From: an uncultured Lentisphaerota bacterium | Lineage (GTDB): Bacteria > Verrucomicrobiota > Kiritimatiellia > RFP12 > UBA1067 | Assembly (NCBI GenBank): GCA_900320225.1 | Contig: ONRL01000045.1 | Coordinates: forward strand, 1 to 50,295 | Length of the DNA: 50,295 nucleotides | Reading direction: 5' to 3' | Shown: positions 6,375 to 14,421 of the stretch, piece after piece | Layout of the letters: each line of letters opens with the position of its first letter | Position numbering within the stretch: the first letter of the stretch is position 1 | Notes under the pieces: generated by a model | What the model was told of the DNA's origin: nothing | Seen by the model: only the letters and a program-made list of their open reading frames with translations | The model's database searches: none | Program-made: the position numbers and the translations under genes

Positions 6375-8654
6375 TCACCTGAAGTCGATCAGCGCCGAGA
6401 CGGCGTCGTGGTCGGACGGGAACTTGCCGCCCGGACGGTCGTCGTGCGTCCGGTACGAGAACACGCGGAACCCATCCGAGACGAAGATGTAGTCGAGCCG
6501 GGAGGTGGACACGGCCTTGTAGCCGTGCGACGAGAGGAGCGGCCCCGCGCGCGGAGTCTCCGTGACGTCGAACGCATCCTTCAGCACGGACTTCGCGAGG
6601 CGGATCGACGTGCCGATGGGATACCGCGCGTCGAACGGCGCCCACGCGTGGATCGACACCGCGCCCTCCATGTCGTTCATGTCTCCCGTGAGGATGACAA
6701 GCTCGCCCCTCTCCTTCGCGGCCTTGATCTTTCCGAGGACAAGCTCCATGCCCTTCACGCGCTGTTCCATGCTTTTCCAGTCCGGATGCTCGCTGAACAC
6801 GCGCACGAGGCGTCCCGTCGCCTTGTGCCGCAGGAGCGCCCACTGGCACACGCGCACGCTGGACGATCCCCAGGTGAGCGTTCCGAAATCGTCTGGCTTC
6901 GCCGACAGCGCGAAGCGCCCGGAGTCGAGCCGCTCAAAGATCTCGGGACGGTACGCGATCGGGTTCGGTCCCTGTTTGTCCGGCCCGTCGGCGAAACGGA
7001 ACTCGGAGAGGTCTGAAACCAGGTCGGGCCACATGGTCTTCGTGACCTCTTGGAAGCCGATCAACTGGAAACCGCCACGCCGGATCACCTCCGCGACGCG
7101 CGGCCGGCGCGCGGACCAGGCGATGTCGCCCGTGTCGATGGGATTCCCCTTTTCGTCCGTGTCGATGCGGATGTTGAAGGACGCAGCGACGAACGAGTCC
7201 TTCGACGGCGCCGGCGGCTCGTCATACTCGATAAGCAGAAACGACTGCGGATCCACGAACAGGCGCAGCTCGTTCGCCGACGACGCGGGCAGCGTCATCT
7301 CCGTGTGCCGCCGGTCGGCGTCCGTGAGGTGCACGGTCACCTCGGGCGGGAACGCGCCGGACGCCAGCCGCACCGTCACGGGGCGGAAGGCTGAGAAGTT
7401 GTCGTCGTCCGCGTACCGGGCGAGGAAGATGGCGCGCTTCCCGCCGGCGCCGCGCGCGGCCGCCGCGTAGATGTCGGGCACGTCAGCGGACGCCTTCACG
7501 GCGGTGGCGCATTTCGCGAACTGTCCCCAGGCGTAGAGGGCGTAGTACGCGGGCAGCGGACGCAGGGTGGTCTTGTCGAACATCCCGTTGAGGTGCGCGT
7601 CCGGCTTCGCGTCGTAGTACATCAGCATGTCCACGGGCGCGTACTGGCAGGCGATCATGCCGGCGGCCACGAGCGCGCCGCCCTTCTGCCCGGCGAGCTG
7701 CGTGATGGAGTAGTGGTAGGCGTCCTGCCAGCTCCGGACGTAGTTCCACTCGTTCAGGATCGACTCGGCGTTCCCGTAGCCGTGGCGCTCCATGATCTCG
7801 CGCGCCTTCTTCGCGCGCGCGACCAGCGTCGCCGGGTCGCGCGTGTAGTTGTGCCAGGAGAAGAAGTCGATCGGCGTGCCGTGCGCGCGCTGGTACTTGA
7901 GGAACCGGTTGCCGTAGTCCATGTGGCCCGCGAGCGCGGGGCCGCCGATCTTCAGCTCGGGGAACTTTCCCTTCAGGTGCTTCGCGGCGATCTCGAAGAA
8001 CGCGAAGAACTGCTCCTCCGTGCCGCCCCACATGCGGGGTAGTCCCGTCTTCCGCCAGTCCATGTCGATGTCCGGCTCGTTCCAGATCTCCCAGTACTTG
8101 ATGTTCCACTCAAAACCGTCCGCCCAGCCCCGGTTGTAGTGACGGATGACGTGCTCGCAGATCCGCGCCCACTTGGCGAAGTCCTTGGGCGGCCACACGT
8201 TGTAGCGCTTCGCGGCGTGCTCGATGCGCTGGCCGAGGCGGAAGAACGGCTCGGTGCCGGCCGCGCGCATGTTGCGCAGGTAGGCGTCGGTCACGGCGAA
8301 GTCGTAGCTCTTCGGGTCGTTTTCGTCCGCGTCGAAGTTCGGGAACATCGCCGTGATGTCGGCCACGTGGTCGCCGCCGTACACGATGTACTCGGCCGCG
8401 TCGTGCGTGCGCGCGAACGGGATGCGCGCGGCGCGGTACTCGGCGAAGTTGCCGTGCCGCGCGTCGGCGCTGCCGCCCACGGGGCCGTTGTTCACGGCGT
8501 TCATCGGCTTCACCGGACCGCAGGCGGCGGCGAAGTCCACCGCCACGGTCGCCGGTTTCGGCTTGCCGCCCTCGCTCGCCGCCGTGAACTCGTCCGCCTG
8601 AGCCGTGCTTGCAATCACCAGCAGCGCCGCCGTGAATGTTCCCAATCTCATCAT
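6375..8654 (-). CDS. GH39-like glycoside hydrolase fused to endonuclease/exonuclease/phosphatase-family domain
   Basis: 759 codons with a signal peptide (MMRLGTFTAALLVIASTAQA). Residues about 40-475 form a clan GH-A barrel resembling GH39 (beta-xylosidase / alpha-iduronidase). The acid/base Glu is E193 in WEIWNEPD and the likely nucleophile is E302 in ILNEWNY. A short beta-domain leads into residues about 487-759, an EEP (DNase I-like) hydrolase domain with N494 (SFNIRID), E536 (GFQEV), GDMND at 657-661 and the catalytic SDHD at 747-750. Both domains keep their catalytic residues. EEP domains cleave phosphodiesters, so the protein may remove sugar from a phosphorylated or nucleotide-linked glycan; that role is inference. 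It lies 9 bp upstream of the small exported protein and 28 bp after the GH20-like gene, in one minus-strand run. Confidence 0.85.
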   Translation of the reverse strand: MMRLGTFTAALLVIASTAQADEFTAASEGGKPKPATVAVDFAAACGPVKPMNAVNNGPVGGSADARHGNFAEYRAARIPFARTHDAAEYIVYGGDHVADITAMFPNFDADENDPKSYDFAVTDAYLRNMRAAGTEPFFRLGQRIEHAAKRYNVWPPKDFAKWARICEHVIRHYNRGWADGFEWNIKYWEIWNEPDIDMDWRKTGLPRMWGGTEEQFFAFFEIAAKHLKGKFPELKIGGPALAGHMDYGNRFLKYQRAHGTPIDFFSWHNYTRDPATLVARAKKAREIMERHGYGNAESILNEWNYVRSWQDAYHYSITQLAGQKGGALVAAGMIACQYAPVDMLMYYDAKPDAHLNGMFDKTTLRPLPAYYALYAWGQFAKCATAVKASADVPDIYAAAARGAGGKRAIFLARYADDDNFSAFRPVTVRLASGAFPPEVTVHLTDADRRHTEMTLPASSANELRLFVDPQSFLLIEYDEPPAPSKDSFVAASFNIRIDTDEKGNPIDTGDIAWSARRPRVAEVIRRGGFQLIGFQEVTKTMWPDLVSDLSEFRFADGPDKQGPNPIAYRPEIFERLDSGRFALSAKPDDFGTLTWGSSSVRVCQWALLRHKATGRLVRVFSEHPDWKSMEQRVKGMELVLGKIKAAKERGELVILTGDMNDMEGAVSIHAWAPFDARYPIGTSIRLAKSVLKDAFDVTETPRAGPLLSSHGYKAVSTSRLDYIFVSDGFRVFSYRTHDDRPGGKFPSDHDAVSALIDFR

Positions 8655-8682
8655 GTCCAGGTTCCTCTTGCAGACAACGGAA

Positions 8683-9729
8683 TTACACGGTGCCCAGCGC
8701 CTTCGCGAAAAGGTCGATGCCTTCGAGATTGGTGTGGTTCGAGGTCTCCAGGCAGTTGGCCCACGGTGCCATCATGAAGCCCTTGAGACGCGCGGCGGAG
8801 ATGTTCTCGCGGCAGAACTTCACGAGGCCGGCGATGCTGTTGTTCACGGCGGGGCCTTCCTTCTTGTAACGATCCGACTTCCAGTTGGACCCGCACGGCA
8901 CCTGGTCGAAACCGGCCTTGTCCAAGTCCAGGAACAGCTTGAGGATCTTCAGGCGACGGGCGTCCGGCTTGTACTTCGAAAGGTCGAATCCGTCGAGATC
9001 GCTGTAGTTCCAGTTGCTCTGGAGCACGCTCTTGGGGCATTTCTCGGTGAAATCGGCGTGGTCCCAGCCGTAGTCGCTCCACATCCACGGACGCATCCCG
9101 TTCGCCTCGACCGTCTTCACGAAGAAGAGGAAGTCGTGCCACCACACCTCGTCCACGCGCACGCACTGGTAGCCGCGCTGGAAGTTCGTCTTCTCCTCGT
9201 CGTAGCCGATGTGCAGGAAGCGCGGATGGTCGAACATCTCCGCCGTGTCCTTGATGACGTCGCGGCACACCTGGTAGTAGGGCTTCGTGGTGAGCATCCG
9301 CGAATACTCGCCCAGCCACGCATCGTGCGCGGCGGAGAAATTGAGCTTCGGGATCGGCTCGAGGCCCAGCTTCTTCAGCCGGCGCACCTCGCCGCGGATC
9401 CAGTCCGGCGAACGCGAACCCGGCAGCGCCAGCTCGGGGTGGCTGGGATAGACGGGGAACTCGCCGAGGTCGATGATGACCATGTTCATCTTCTTGGCGA
9501 CCATGTCGTCCACCAGCAGGTTCCACGCCGTGTCGCTGAACTTCACCCTGTCGTTGCAGAGCCGGCCGTGGGTGAGGGGCCCCTTGATGTCCGGCGGCAG
9601 GGATTCGCCCCACATGTTGAGTCCCCAGTGCAACAGCACCGAGCGGATCTCGTCGGGATTTTTCGCAAACGCCGGGGCCGCGGCACACGCCGCCGCGCCG
9701 GCCAGAAACGCCCTTCTTGTCAGTTCCAT
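8683..9729 (-). CDS. Tat-exported GH20-like TIM-barrel protein
   Basis: 348 codons from the ATG at 9729, chosen because AAGGAGAAGGAC lies just upstream and the product begins with a twin-arginine signal (MELTRRAFLAGAAACAAAPAFA). The mature part looks like a TIM barrel. FLHIGYDEEKTNF matches the Asp-Glu pair of GH20 hexosaminidases (HIGGDE), where the acid acts with substrate assistance, and PWMWSDYGWDH resembles the GH20 Trp-rich strand. It lacks an obvious GH20 N-terminal domain and is shorter than classic hexosaminidases, so substrate is open. It follows galactonate dehydratase by 16 bp and precedes the GH39 fusion in the same direction. Confidence 0.75.
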   Translation of the reverse strand: MELTRRAFLAGAAACAAAPAFAKNPDEIRSVLLHWGLNMWGESLPPDIKGPLTHGRLCNDRVKFSDTAWNLLVDDMVAKKMNMVIIDLGEFPVYPSHPELALPGSRSPDWIRGEVRRLKKLGLEPIPKLNFSAAHDAWLGEYSRMLTTKPYYQVCRDVIKDTAEMFDHPRFLHIGYDEEKTNFQRGYQCVRVDEVWWHDFLFFVKTVEANGMRPWMWSDYGWDHADFTEKCPKSVLQSNWNYSDLDGFDLSKYKPDARRLKILKLFLDLDKAGFDQVPCGSNWKSDRYKKEGPAVNNSIAGLVKFCRENISAARLKGFMMAPWANCLETSNHTNLEGIDLFAKALGTV

Positions 9730-9745
9730 TGTCCTTCTCCTTGTT

Positions 9746-10846
9746 TTACCACTCGGCGACGCTGCCGTCAGCATGGCGCCAGACGGGGTTCTTCCAGTTG
9801 TGGGGTGTCTTGTTTTCCTCGATCACGAGATCCTTGTTCACCTCCACGCCGAGGCCGGGCAGCTTCGGCAGCTCGACCCAGCCGTCCGTGAACGCGAAGT
9901 CGTCCTTGTTCGTCACGTAGTCGAGCACGGTCTTGCCCACGTTGTAGTGGATGCCGATCGACTGCTCCTGGATGACGGCGTTGTAGCACGTGGCGTCGAT
10001 TTGCAGGCAGGCCGCGAGCGCGATGGGGGCGGCGATCTTCTTCACTTCAGTGAGGCCGCCCGCGTGGGAGAGGTCGGGCTGGATGATGTCCACGCCGCCC
10101 GCGTTCAGGAGACGCTTGAAGTCGTACTTGGTGTAGAGGCGCTCGCCCGTCGCGATCGGGATGTCGGCGGCGGCGGCGATTTCCTTGAAGTCCTCCATGT
10201 GCTCGCACAGGACCGGCTCCTCGATGAACATCAGCCCGAACGGCTCCAGCTTCTTCGCGAGGACCTTCGCCATCGGCTTGTGGACGCGTCCGTGGAAGTC
10301 GACGGCAATGCCGAAGTCCTTCCCGCAGGCGTCGCGGATCTCCTGCACGCGCGCGAGCACGGCGTCCACCTTGTCGTAGGTGTCCAGCATCTGCAGCTCC
10401 TCGGTCGCGTTCATCTTGACGGCGGTGAAGCCGGCGTCCATCTTCTCCTTCGCGGCGCGGCCCGTGTCGCCGGGACGGTCCCCGCCGATCCACGAGTAGA
10501 CCTTCATGCGGTCGCGGCAGCGTCCGCCCATCAGCTCGTAGCACGGCGCGTTGAACGCCTTGCCCTTGATGTCCCAGAGCGCCTGGTCGATGCCGGAGAG
10601 CGCGCTCGTCATCACGCCGCCGCCGCGGTAGAACCCCGCGCGGTAGATCGTGCTCCAGATGTCCTCGATGCGCGAGGGGTCCTTCCCGACCAGGTAGTCG
10701 CGGTATTCCTCCACGCATGCGAGGACGGCCTTCGCGTGGCCCTCCAGCACCGCTTCGCCCCAGCCGACGAGGCCGGAGTCGGTGACGATTTCAACGAATC
10801 CCCAGCGGGGACGAACGAAGTAGACATTGACCGCAGTAATTTTCAT
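9746..10846 (-). CDS. dgoD: D-galactonate dehydratase-like enolase-superfamily protein lacking the catalytic-His segment
   Basis: 366 codons. It matches E. coli DgoD from end to end as I recall it (GWGE, GIDQALWDIKGK, YSWIGGDRP, DFHGRV, the C-terminal NPVWRHADGSVAEW). DgoD converts galactonate to 2-keto-3-deoxygalactonate. Metal ligands D183, E209 and E235 and the general base H185 are present. After GGLTEVKKIA (residue about 272) the sequence jumps to APIALAACL. E. coli has some 16 extra residues here, carrying the APHCPLGP motif with the second catalytic histidine (H285). The 16-residue length difference from the 382-aa E. coli enzyme fits an in-frame deletion, so the product may be inactive or altered. 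A -10 box (TATACT) ends 6 nt before the ATG, suggesting a leaderless transcript. Confidence 0.88.
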   Translation of the reverse strand: MKITAVNVYFVRPRWGFVEIVTDSGLVGWGEAVLEGHAKAVLACVEEYRDYLVGKDPSRIEDIWSTIYRAGFYRGGGVMTSALSGIDQALWDIKGKAFNAPCYELMGGRCRDRMKVYSWIGGDRPGDTGRAAKEKMDAGFTAVKMNATEELQMLDTYDKVDAVLARVQEIRDACGKDFGIAVDFHGRVHKPMAKVLAKKLEPFGLMFIEEPVLCEHMEDFKEIAAAADIPIATGERLYTKYDFKRLLNAGGVDIIQPDLSHAGGLTEVKKIAAPIALAACLQIDATCYNAVIQEQSIGIHYNVGKTVLDYVTNKDDFAFTDGWVELPKLPGLGVEVNKDLVIEENKTPHNWKNPVWRHADGSVAEW

Positions 10847-10934
10847 GCGGCTAGTATATCATGCGGGAGGACAAAAGACAAAGGGCAAAAGACAAAAACC
10901 GGTCCCCCGCATGGAGAGCCGCCTTCTTGGCGGC
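10847..10934 (-). promoter_or_regulatory. Gap with leaderless-type promoter, low-complexity word and inverted hairpin
   Basis: On the minus strand TATACT (10858-10853) is followed by AGCCGC and then the ATG of the dehydratase gene. Upstream lies a poly-purine word insert (10868-10900), and then a hairpin (10916-10936) touching the end of the HzsA-like gene. Confidence 0.5.
10868..10900. repeat. ACAAAAG-type low-complexity word, intergenic
   Basis: ACAAAAGACAAAGGGCAAAAG-like tandem word between the HzsA-like and dehydratase genes. Confidence 0.6.
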
Positions 10935-10936
10935 TC
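10911..10936 (+). repeat. Palindromic microelement, inverted orientation
   Basis: GAGCCGCC-TTCTT-GGCGGCTC on the plus strand, preceded by ATG-G; on the minus strand the loop is AAGAA and the tail TCCAT. It lies across the stop of the HzsA-like gene. Confidence 0.6.
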
Positions 10937-13775
10937 AGTCGTAGACCTTCTTGCCAGCGCGGATCGCCTCGTACACGCGGCGTTCCGCGGCGCGACGGCG
11001 CGCACTGCGCGCATCGCGTTCCTGATCCTTCGCGCACGGTGTGAAGCCTTCCTCCACGTCGCCGCGCGGCATCGCCTTCAGGCGTGCGGCACCTTGTTCG
11101 ATGAGGGCGAGCGCCTGCGCATAGGCGGGCTTGCCTTTCACCCCCTCCAGGATGCGGCTCAGCTCAGGCCTGTCGAAGTTCAGTTGCTCGCGCTGGCGCT
11201 TTGAATGAGTATTCTCGATCTTCACGCCGCAGAGTTTCTCCAGCTGCGCCTGCTCGGCGAACGAGAGCGGCATGCGCCCGCCAGGGTTGTCGGGATAGGC
11301 GCACTCGTAGCGCGGATAGTAGACCGCGTTGATGTCCATCCACGTGATCACGCGGTCACGTTCCTCGTCCGACAGCTTCGCCTTGCCGTGCCCGTAGAGC
11401 GTGCGCGTAAGCTTGGAGGCGTGCGAGCCCCACGAATAGGCCTGTTGGATCTCGGCCGGGCCGCCGCCGATGCATTTGATCGCGCCGGTCGCCCAGAGGT
11501 CCACGTAGCTCGTACAGAAGAACGCCCCGCGGTCGCCGCTCAGGTTCAGCTTGTTTCCCGCCTTCTTGCCGTAGTCGTGGCATGAGACGCAATGCTTCGT
11601 GAAGACGGGCTGCACTTCCTTCTGGAAGCTGAAGAGGCGCGCCGGACCGTACCAGCCGTTCATCTTCGACGGCGGGCGCTGCATGGCGAGCGGACGCTCC
11701 GTCACCGGCGCCGCCTCGCCCACGCGCTTCTCGTGGCAGCCCACGCACCCGTACGTCTCGCCCGGCTGCACGTTCACGCCGCTGCGCATCGACTGCACCA
11801 TCTTCCCCTCCGCGTCGAGCGCCTGGAAGTAGACGAACGTGTTGCCCGGCACCTCGAAGTACGCGCTGCCGTCCGCTTCCACCGGCACCGTGCCGAGGAT
11901 ACGCTTGTTCTCGAACGAGTGCCAGTTCATCGCGGCCGCCTCCTCGCCATGGCCGAACCAGCCGCGCGGACCCGTCCAGTTCCGCTTCGGCGGCGACTCG
12001 ACCACGCGCAGCGCCTTCACCGTCCCCGACTTCACGCCCTTCATGTGCGTGCCGATGTAGACGTTCTGCAGGTAGAACCTCCCAGGCGCGTCCGGCGCGT
12101 CGAAGTTGCGCTGCTGGCTCTGCACGACCGGCTTCTTCACGGAACGCAGGATGACGGGCGACCAGATGCCGGGCGCGTCCGCGAGGATCTCCGTCTCGTT
12201 TCCGTCGAGGTCGAGGTAGACGAGCGACATCTCGCCGTTCGCGCGCCCGGTCTGGCGCACGGCGAGGAAATGCGCCTCGTCGATCGGGAACGGGTCGGCG
12301 TACTTGCACACGAGCGGCTTCGAGGAGTCGAAGTCCTCCTTGCCGCCTGCGTGGATGCGGTCGCGGTAGGACGCCGGCCACGTGCGCAGCACGGGTTCCC
12401 GTCCGTCCACGCCGAGCGAGCGGTCGATGAGGCCCAGCGCGCCCCACGGACGGTCGTGGCAGCTCCCGAGGATCGCGATCGCCTTCGAGGAGTCGCCGCC
12501 CACGGCGCGCGCGTTGATCACACCGCCCGGGCTCGTGGTGTTGTTGCCCCACCAGACCGCGTGGCGCGTGCCGTCGGGGTTGCATGTCCAGAGTCCCTGC
12601 GCGTCGCCGAAGTCGCGGTCCACGTATTCCCAGCGGTCGTAGAGCACGCGCCCGTCGGGCAGGATGGAGGAATGTCCCTCAAAGAGCGTCGAGACGCCGA
12701 TCTGGTGGATGTTCGCGCCGTCCGCCTCCATGCGGTAGAGGTTGCACATGATGTGGCGGTTGCACATGCAGTACTTCGGGTCGCGCGTGGACGAGAACAC
12801 GATGCTGCCGTCCGGCAGGAATGCCGGATCGATGTCGCTCACGCCCTTCGCGCGCGTGAGCTGCTTCAGGCCCATGCCGTCCGCGTTCACGACGTAGATA
12901 TGATAGTCGTCTTCACGGCCGGCGCGCATCGAGAACACGATCCGCTTCCCGTCCCAGTCCACCTCCGGATCGCGGATGGTGCGTCCTTCCTTCTCCGGCA
13001 CGATCACGCGCACCTTGCCCGTCGTTGGATTCCACGCCTTGAGCGCGCCCTGCGTGCAGTAACTGCGTTCGTTGATCTCGCCGCACTGGAAGAGCGTCGC
13101 CGTGTTGTGGTGGTCCGCGCGGAACGCGGCGCGCGTCACGTACACGACCTCCGGCACGGACGCGAGCGCCCTCTTCGCGGCGTCCCTCGCGCCGGGTTTC
13201 TCCACGCTACGGATGTAGTCGTTGAACGGTGACGGACGCGGACGCGCCGCGAAATCGGACGCGCCGCGCACGCCCTCGCATGCAACGTCGTCTACCGTTA
13301 CGTGCCCCCAACTGCCGGTCGCATCGTCCACCACGCGAAAGTAGACATCCTTCCCCACCGCCTGCGGCACGTTCCACGTCACCGTGCGCATCCGCTCGCC
13401 GTCCTCGCCCGTCGCCGAGGCGAGCGCCTTGCCCGTCGCGCGCTCCACAAGCTCGAAACGCGCGTGGCGTCCGCCGCCGATCTTGAAGGTGACGGTCGGG
13501 CTCGTCAGCTTGATCGTCGGCGACTCGATCAGCCCCGTCTGCCGGTCATTCGGACGGTTCTGCGCGTTCTCAAGCGTCGAGACGAAGTACGTGCCGCCCT
13601 TCGTGTACGGTTTTCCCGTGTTGTGCTCTTTCGCGAGATCGGTCACGGGATGCGCGAACGCGCCCTGCGTCACCTGCCATCCCTGCAGGTCGCCCGTCTC
13701 GAAGTCGTAGACGATCCGTTCCGCCAGCGCACACGCACTCAGCGCAAGCATCGTTGAAATCAAAAGTCTCTTCAT
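10935..13775 (-). CDS. HzsA-like exported protein with two haem-c motifs
   Basis: 946 codons with a signal peptide (MKRLLISTMLALSACALA). Residues about 20-170 form a carbohydrate-binding-like jelly roll (YDFETGDLQGW, FRVVDDATGSWGHVTVDD). Residues about 200-640 form a beta-propeller with TolB-like blades (DPEVDWDGKRIVFSMR, DPAFLPDGSIVFSSTRD) and the CMCNRHIMCNLYRM cysteine cluster. The C-terminal part has two CxxCH haem sites, GCVGCH (C677-H681) and CVSCH (C729-H733). This order matches proteins annotated as HzsA-related, named for the hydrazine synthase alpha subunit. In non-anammox bacteria these are of unknown function; a role in anammox is not implied. AGGTGAAAC precedes the ATG. It lies 44 bp after the dehydrogenase/kinase remnant. 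Confidence 0.82.
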   Translation of the reverse strand: MKRLLISTMLALSACALAERIVYDFETGDLQGWQVTQGAFAHPVTDLAKEHNTGKPYTKGGTYFVSTLENAQNRPNDRQTGLIESPTIKLTSPTVTFKIGGGRHARFELVERATGKALASATGEDGERMRTVTWNVPQAVGKDVYFRVVDDATGSWGHVTVDDVACEGVRGASDFAARPRPSPFNDYIRSVEKPGARDAAKRALASVPEVVYVTRAAFRADHHNTATLFQCGEINERSYCTQGALKAWNPTTGKVRVIVPEKEGRTIRDPEVDWDGKRIVFSMRAGREDDYHIYVVNADGMGLKQLTRAKGVSDIDPAFLPDGSIVFSSTRDPKYCMCNRHIMCNLYRMEADGANIHQIGVSTLFEGHSSILPDGRVLYDRWEYVDRDFGDAQGLWTCNPDGTRHAVWWGNNTTSPGGVINARAVGGDSSKAIAILGSCHDRPWGALGLIDRSLGVDGREPVLRTWPASYRDRIHAGGKEDFDSSKPLVCKYADPFPIDEAHFLAVRQTGRANGEMSLVYLDLDGNETEILADAPGIWSPVILRSVKKPVVQSQQRNFDAPDAPGRFYLQNVYIGTHMKGVKSGTVKALRVVESPPKRNWTGPRGWFGHGEEAAAMNWHSFENKRILGTVPVEADGSAYFEVPGNTFVYFQALDAEGKMVQSMRSGVNVQPGETYGCVGCHEKRVGEAAPVTERPLAMQRPPSKMNGWYGPARLFSFQKEVQPVFTKHCVSCHDYGKKAGNKLNLSGDRGAFFCTSYVDLWATGAIKCIGGGPAEIQQAYSWGSHASKLTRTLYGHGKAKLSDEERDRVITWMDINAVYYPRYECAYPDNPGGRMPLSFAEQAQLEKLCGVKIENTHSKRQREQLNFDRPELSRILEGVKGKPAYAQALALIEQGAARLKAMPRGDVEEGFTPCAKDQERDARSARRRAAERRVYEAIRAGKKVYD

Positions 13776-13819
13776 AGTTTCACCTGTTTCATGTCATCTG
13801 TCTTCTTCTTGAAAAGCTG

Positions 13820-14228
13820 TCACGTCTGTGCCCATTCCCCCAACTTGTCGGTGAGCAACCGCCAACGGGCGTAGCGGCGAGCGTAGTCGGCGGCGGCCTC
13901 TGGGTCTGGCGCGGCCTCCGCGTCGGCATGCGAGATCGAATCGAGGATCGAGAAGTCGTCCCACACGCCCGCGCCCACGCCGGCCACGAGCGCGGCGCCG
14001 AGGGCCGCCGCCTGCCGCCTCCACCACGCCCACCACGAGGTCGGCCCCGAACGCCTTCGCCGCGTCCAGCAGTCCCTTCAGCGCGGCCAGCGTGCCAGCC
14101 ACGCTCGCGTCGCCGTATGAGACGACGAGCGCGCGCTTGCCCAGTTTCGCGGCCTCTTCGCCCGCCTGCTTCAGCGTCCCGAGGCCGAACACGACCTTCA
14201 CGGGATTGTGGTATGTAAAACTGTTCAT
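13820..14228 (-). pseudogene. Chimeric remnant: Fe-alcohol dehydrogenase N-terminus joined out of frame to FGGY-kinase C-terminus
   Basis: The ATG at 14228 opens an iron-containing alcohol dehydrogenase (FTYHNPVKVVFGLGTLKQAG, then GKRALVVSYG) for about 70 codons. Near 14010-14022 the similarity stops. In the next frame the sequence continues as the last 65 or so residues of an FGGY carbohydrate kinase such as xylulokinase (AAALGAALVAGVGAGVWDDF, then DYARRYARWRLL), ending at the TGA at 13820. Both pieces are in native order and on the same strand, so one deletion inside a dehydrogenase-kinase operon explains them. Reading the dehydrogenase frame onward gives an Arg-rich tail that ends at 13794. 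The product should have neither activity. Confidence 0.8.
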
Positions 14229-14421
14229 CGTTTTTTCCTTTTAACGAGTCATTCGGTACTTCAGCCTATAGTTACAACTCTCAAGCAAGCACAATTCCAC
14301 AAATCGGAGAGTTATAACTCTTTTAGATTTTGAGCCTAGCATACCAAATCTGACCAAGAAGGTCAACATCTGGAGAAAACACTGGGACGAATGCGATCGA
14401 TATGGTATAATTCCGTTCACT
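14229..14421. promoter_or_regulatory. Divergent regulatory gap with paired palindromes
   Basis: AT-rich compared with its surroundings, between the divergent dehydrogenase remnant and mtnA. It holds a perfect 14-bp palindrome AGAGTTATAACTCT (14308-14321) and a related imperfect one, AGTTACAACT (14270-14279), about 40 bp apart centre to centre. That is close to four helical turns, as for a dimeric repressor or activator with two sites. The mtnA promoter lies at the right end. Confidence 0.55.
14383..14411 (+). promoter_or_regulatory. mtnA promoter, leaderless type
   Basis: TATAAT at 14406-14411 is preceded by ATGG, making an extended -10. The -35 region is weak (TGGGAC at 14383). The ATG is at 14422, so transcription should begin about 3-4 nt before the start codon and no Shine-Dalgarno is available. 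Confidence 0.55.

Noticed and set aside
7800-7825. GCGCGC-rich hairpin within the GH39 fusion gene
   Set aside because: Explained by Ala-Arg-Lys codon use; lacks the loop and tail of the microelements.
11592-13232. 546-codon plus-strand frame opposite the HzsA-like gene
   Set aside because: Antisense shadow; the other strand has CxxCH and propeller motifs.
10935-13775. Evidence for anammox metabolism
   Set aside because: HzsA-like proteins occur widely outside anammox bacteria, and no HzsB/C or HDH genes are present here.
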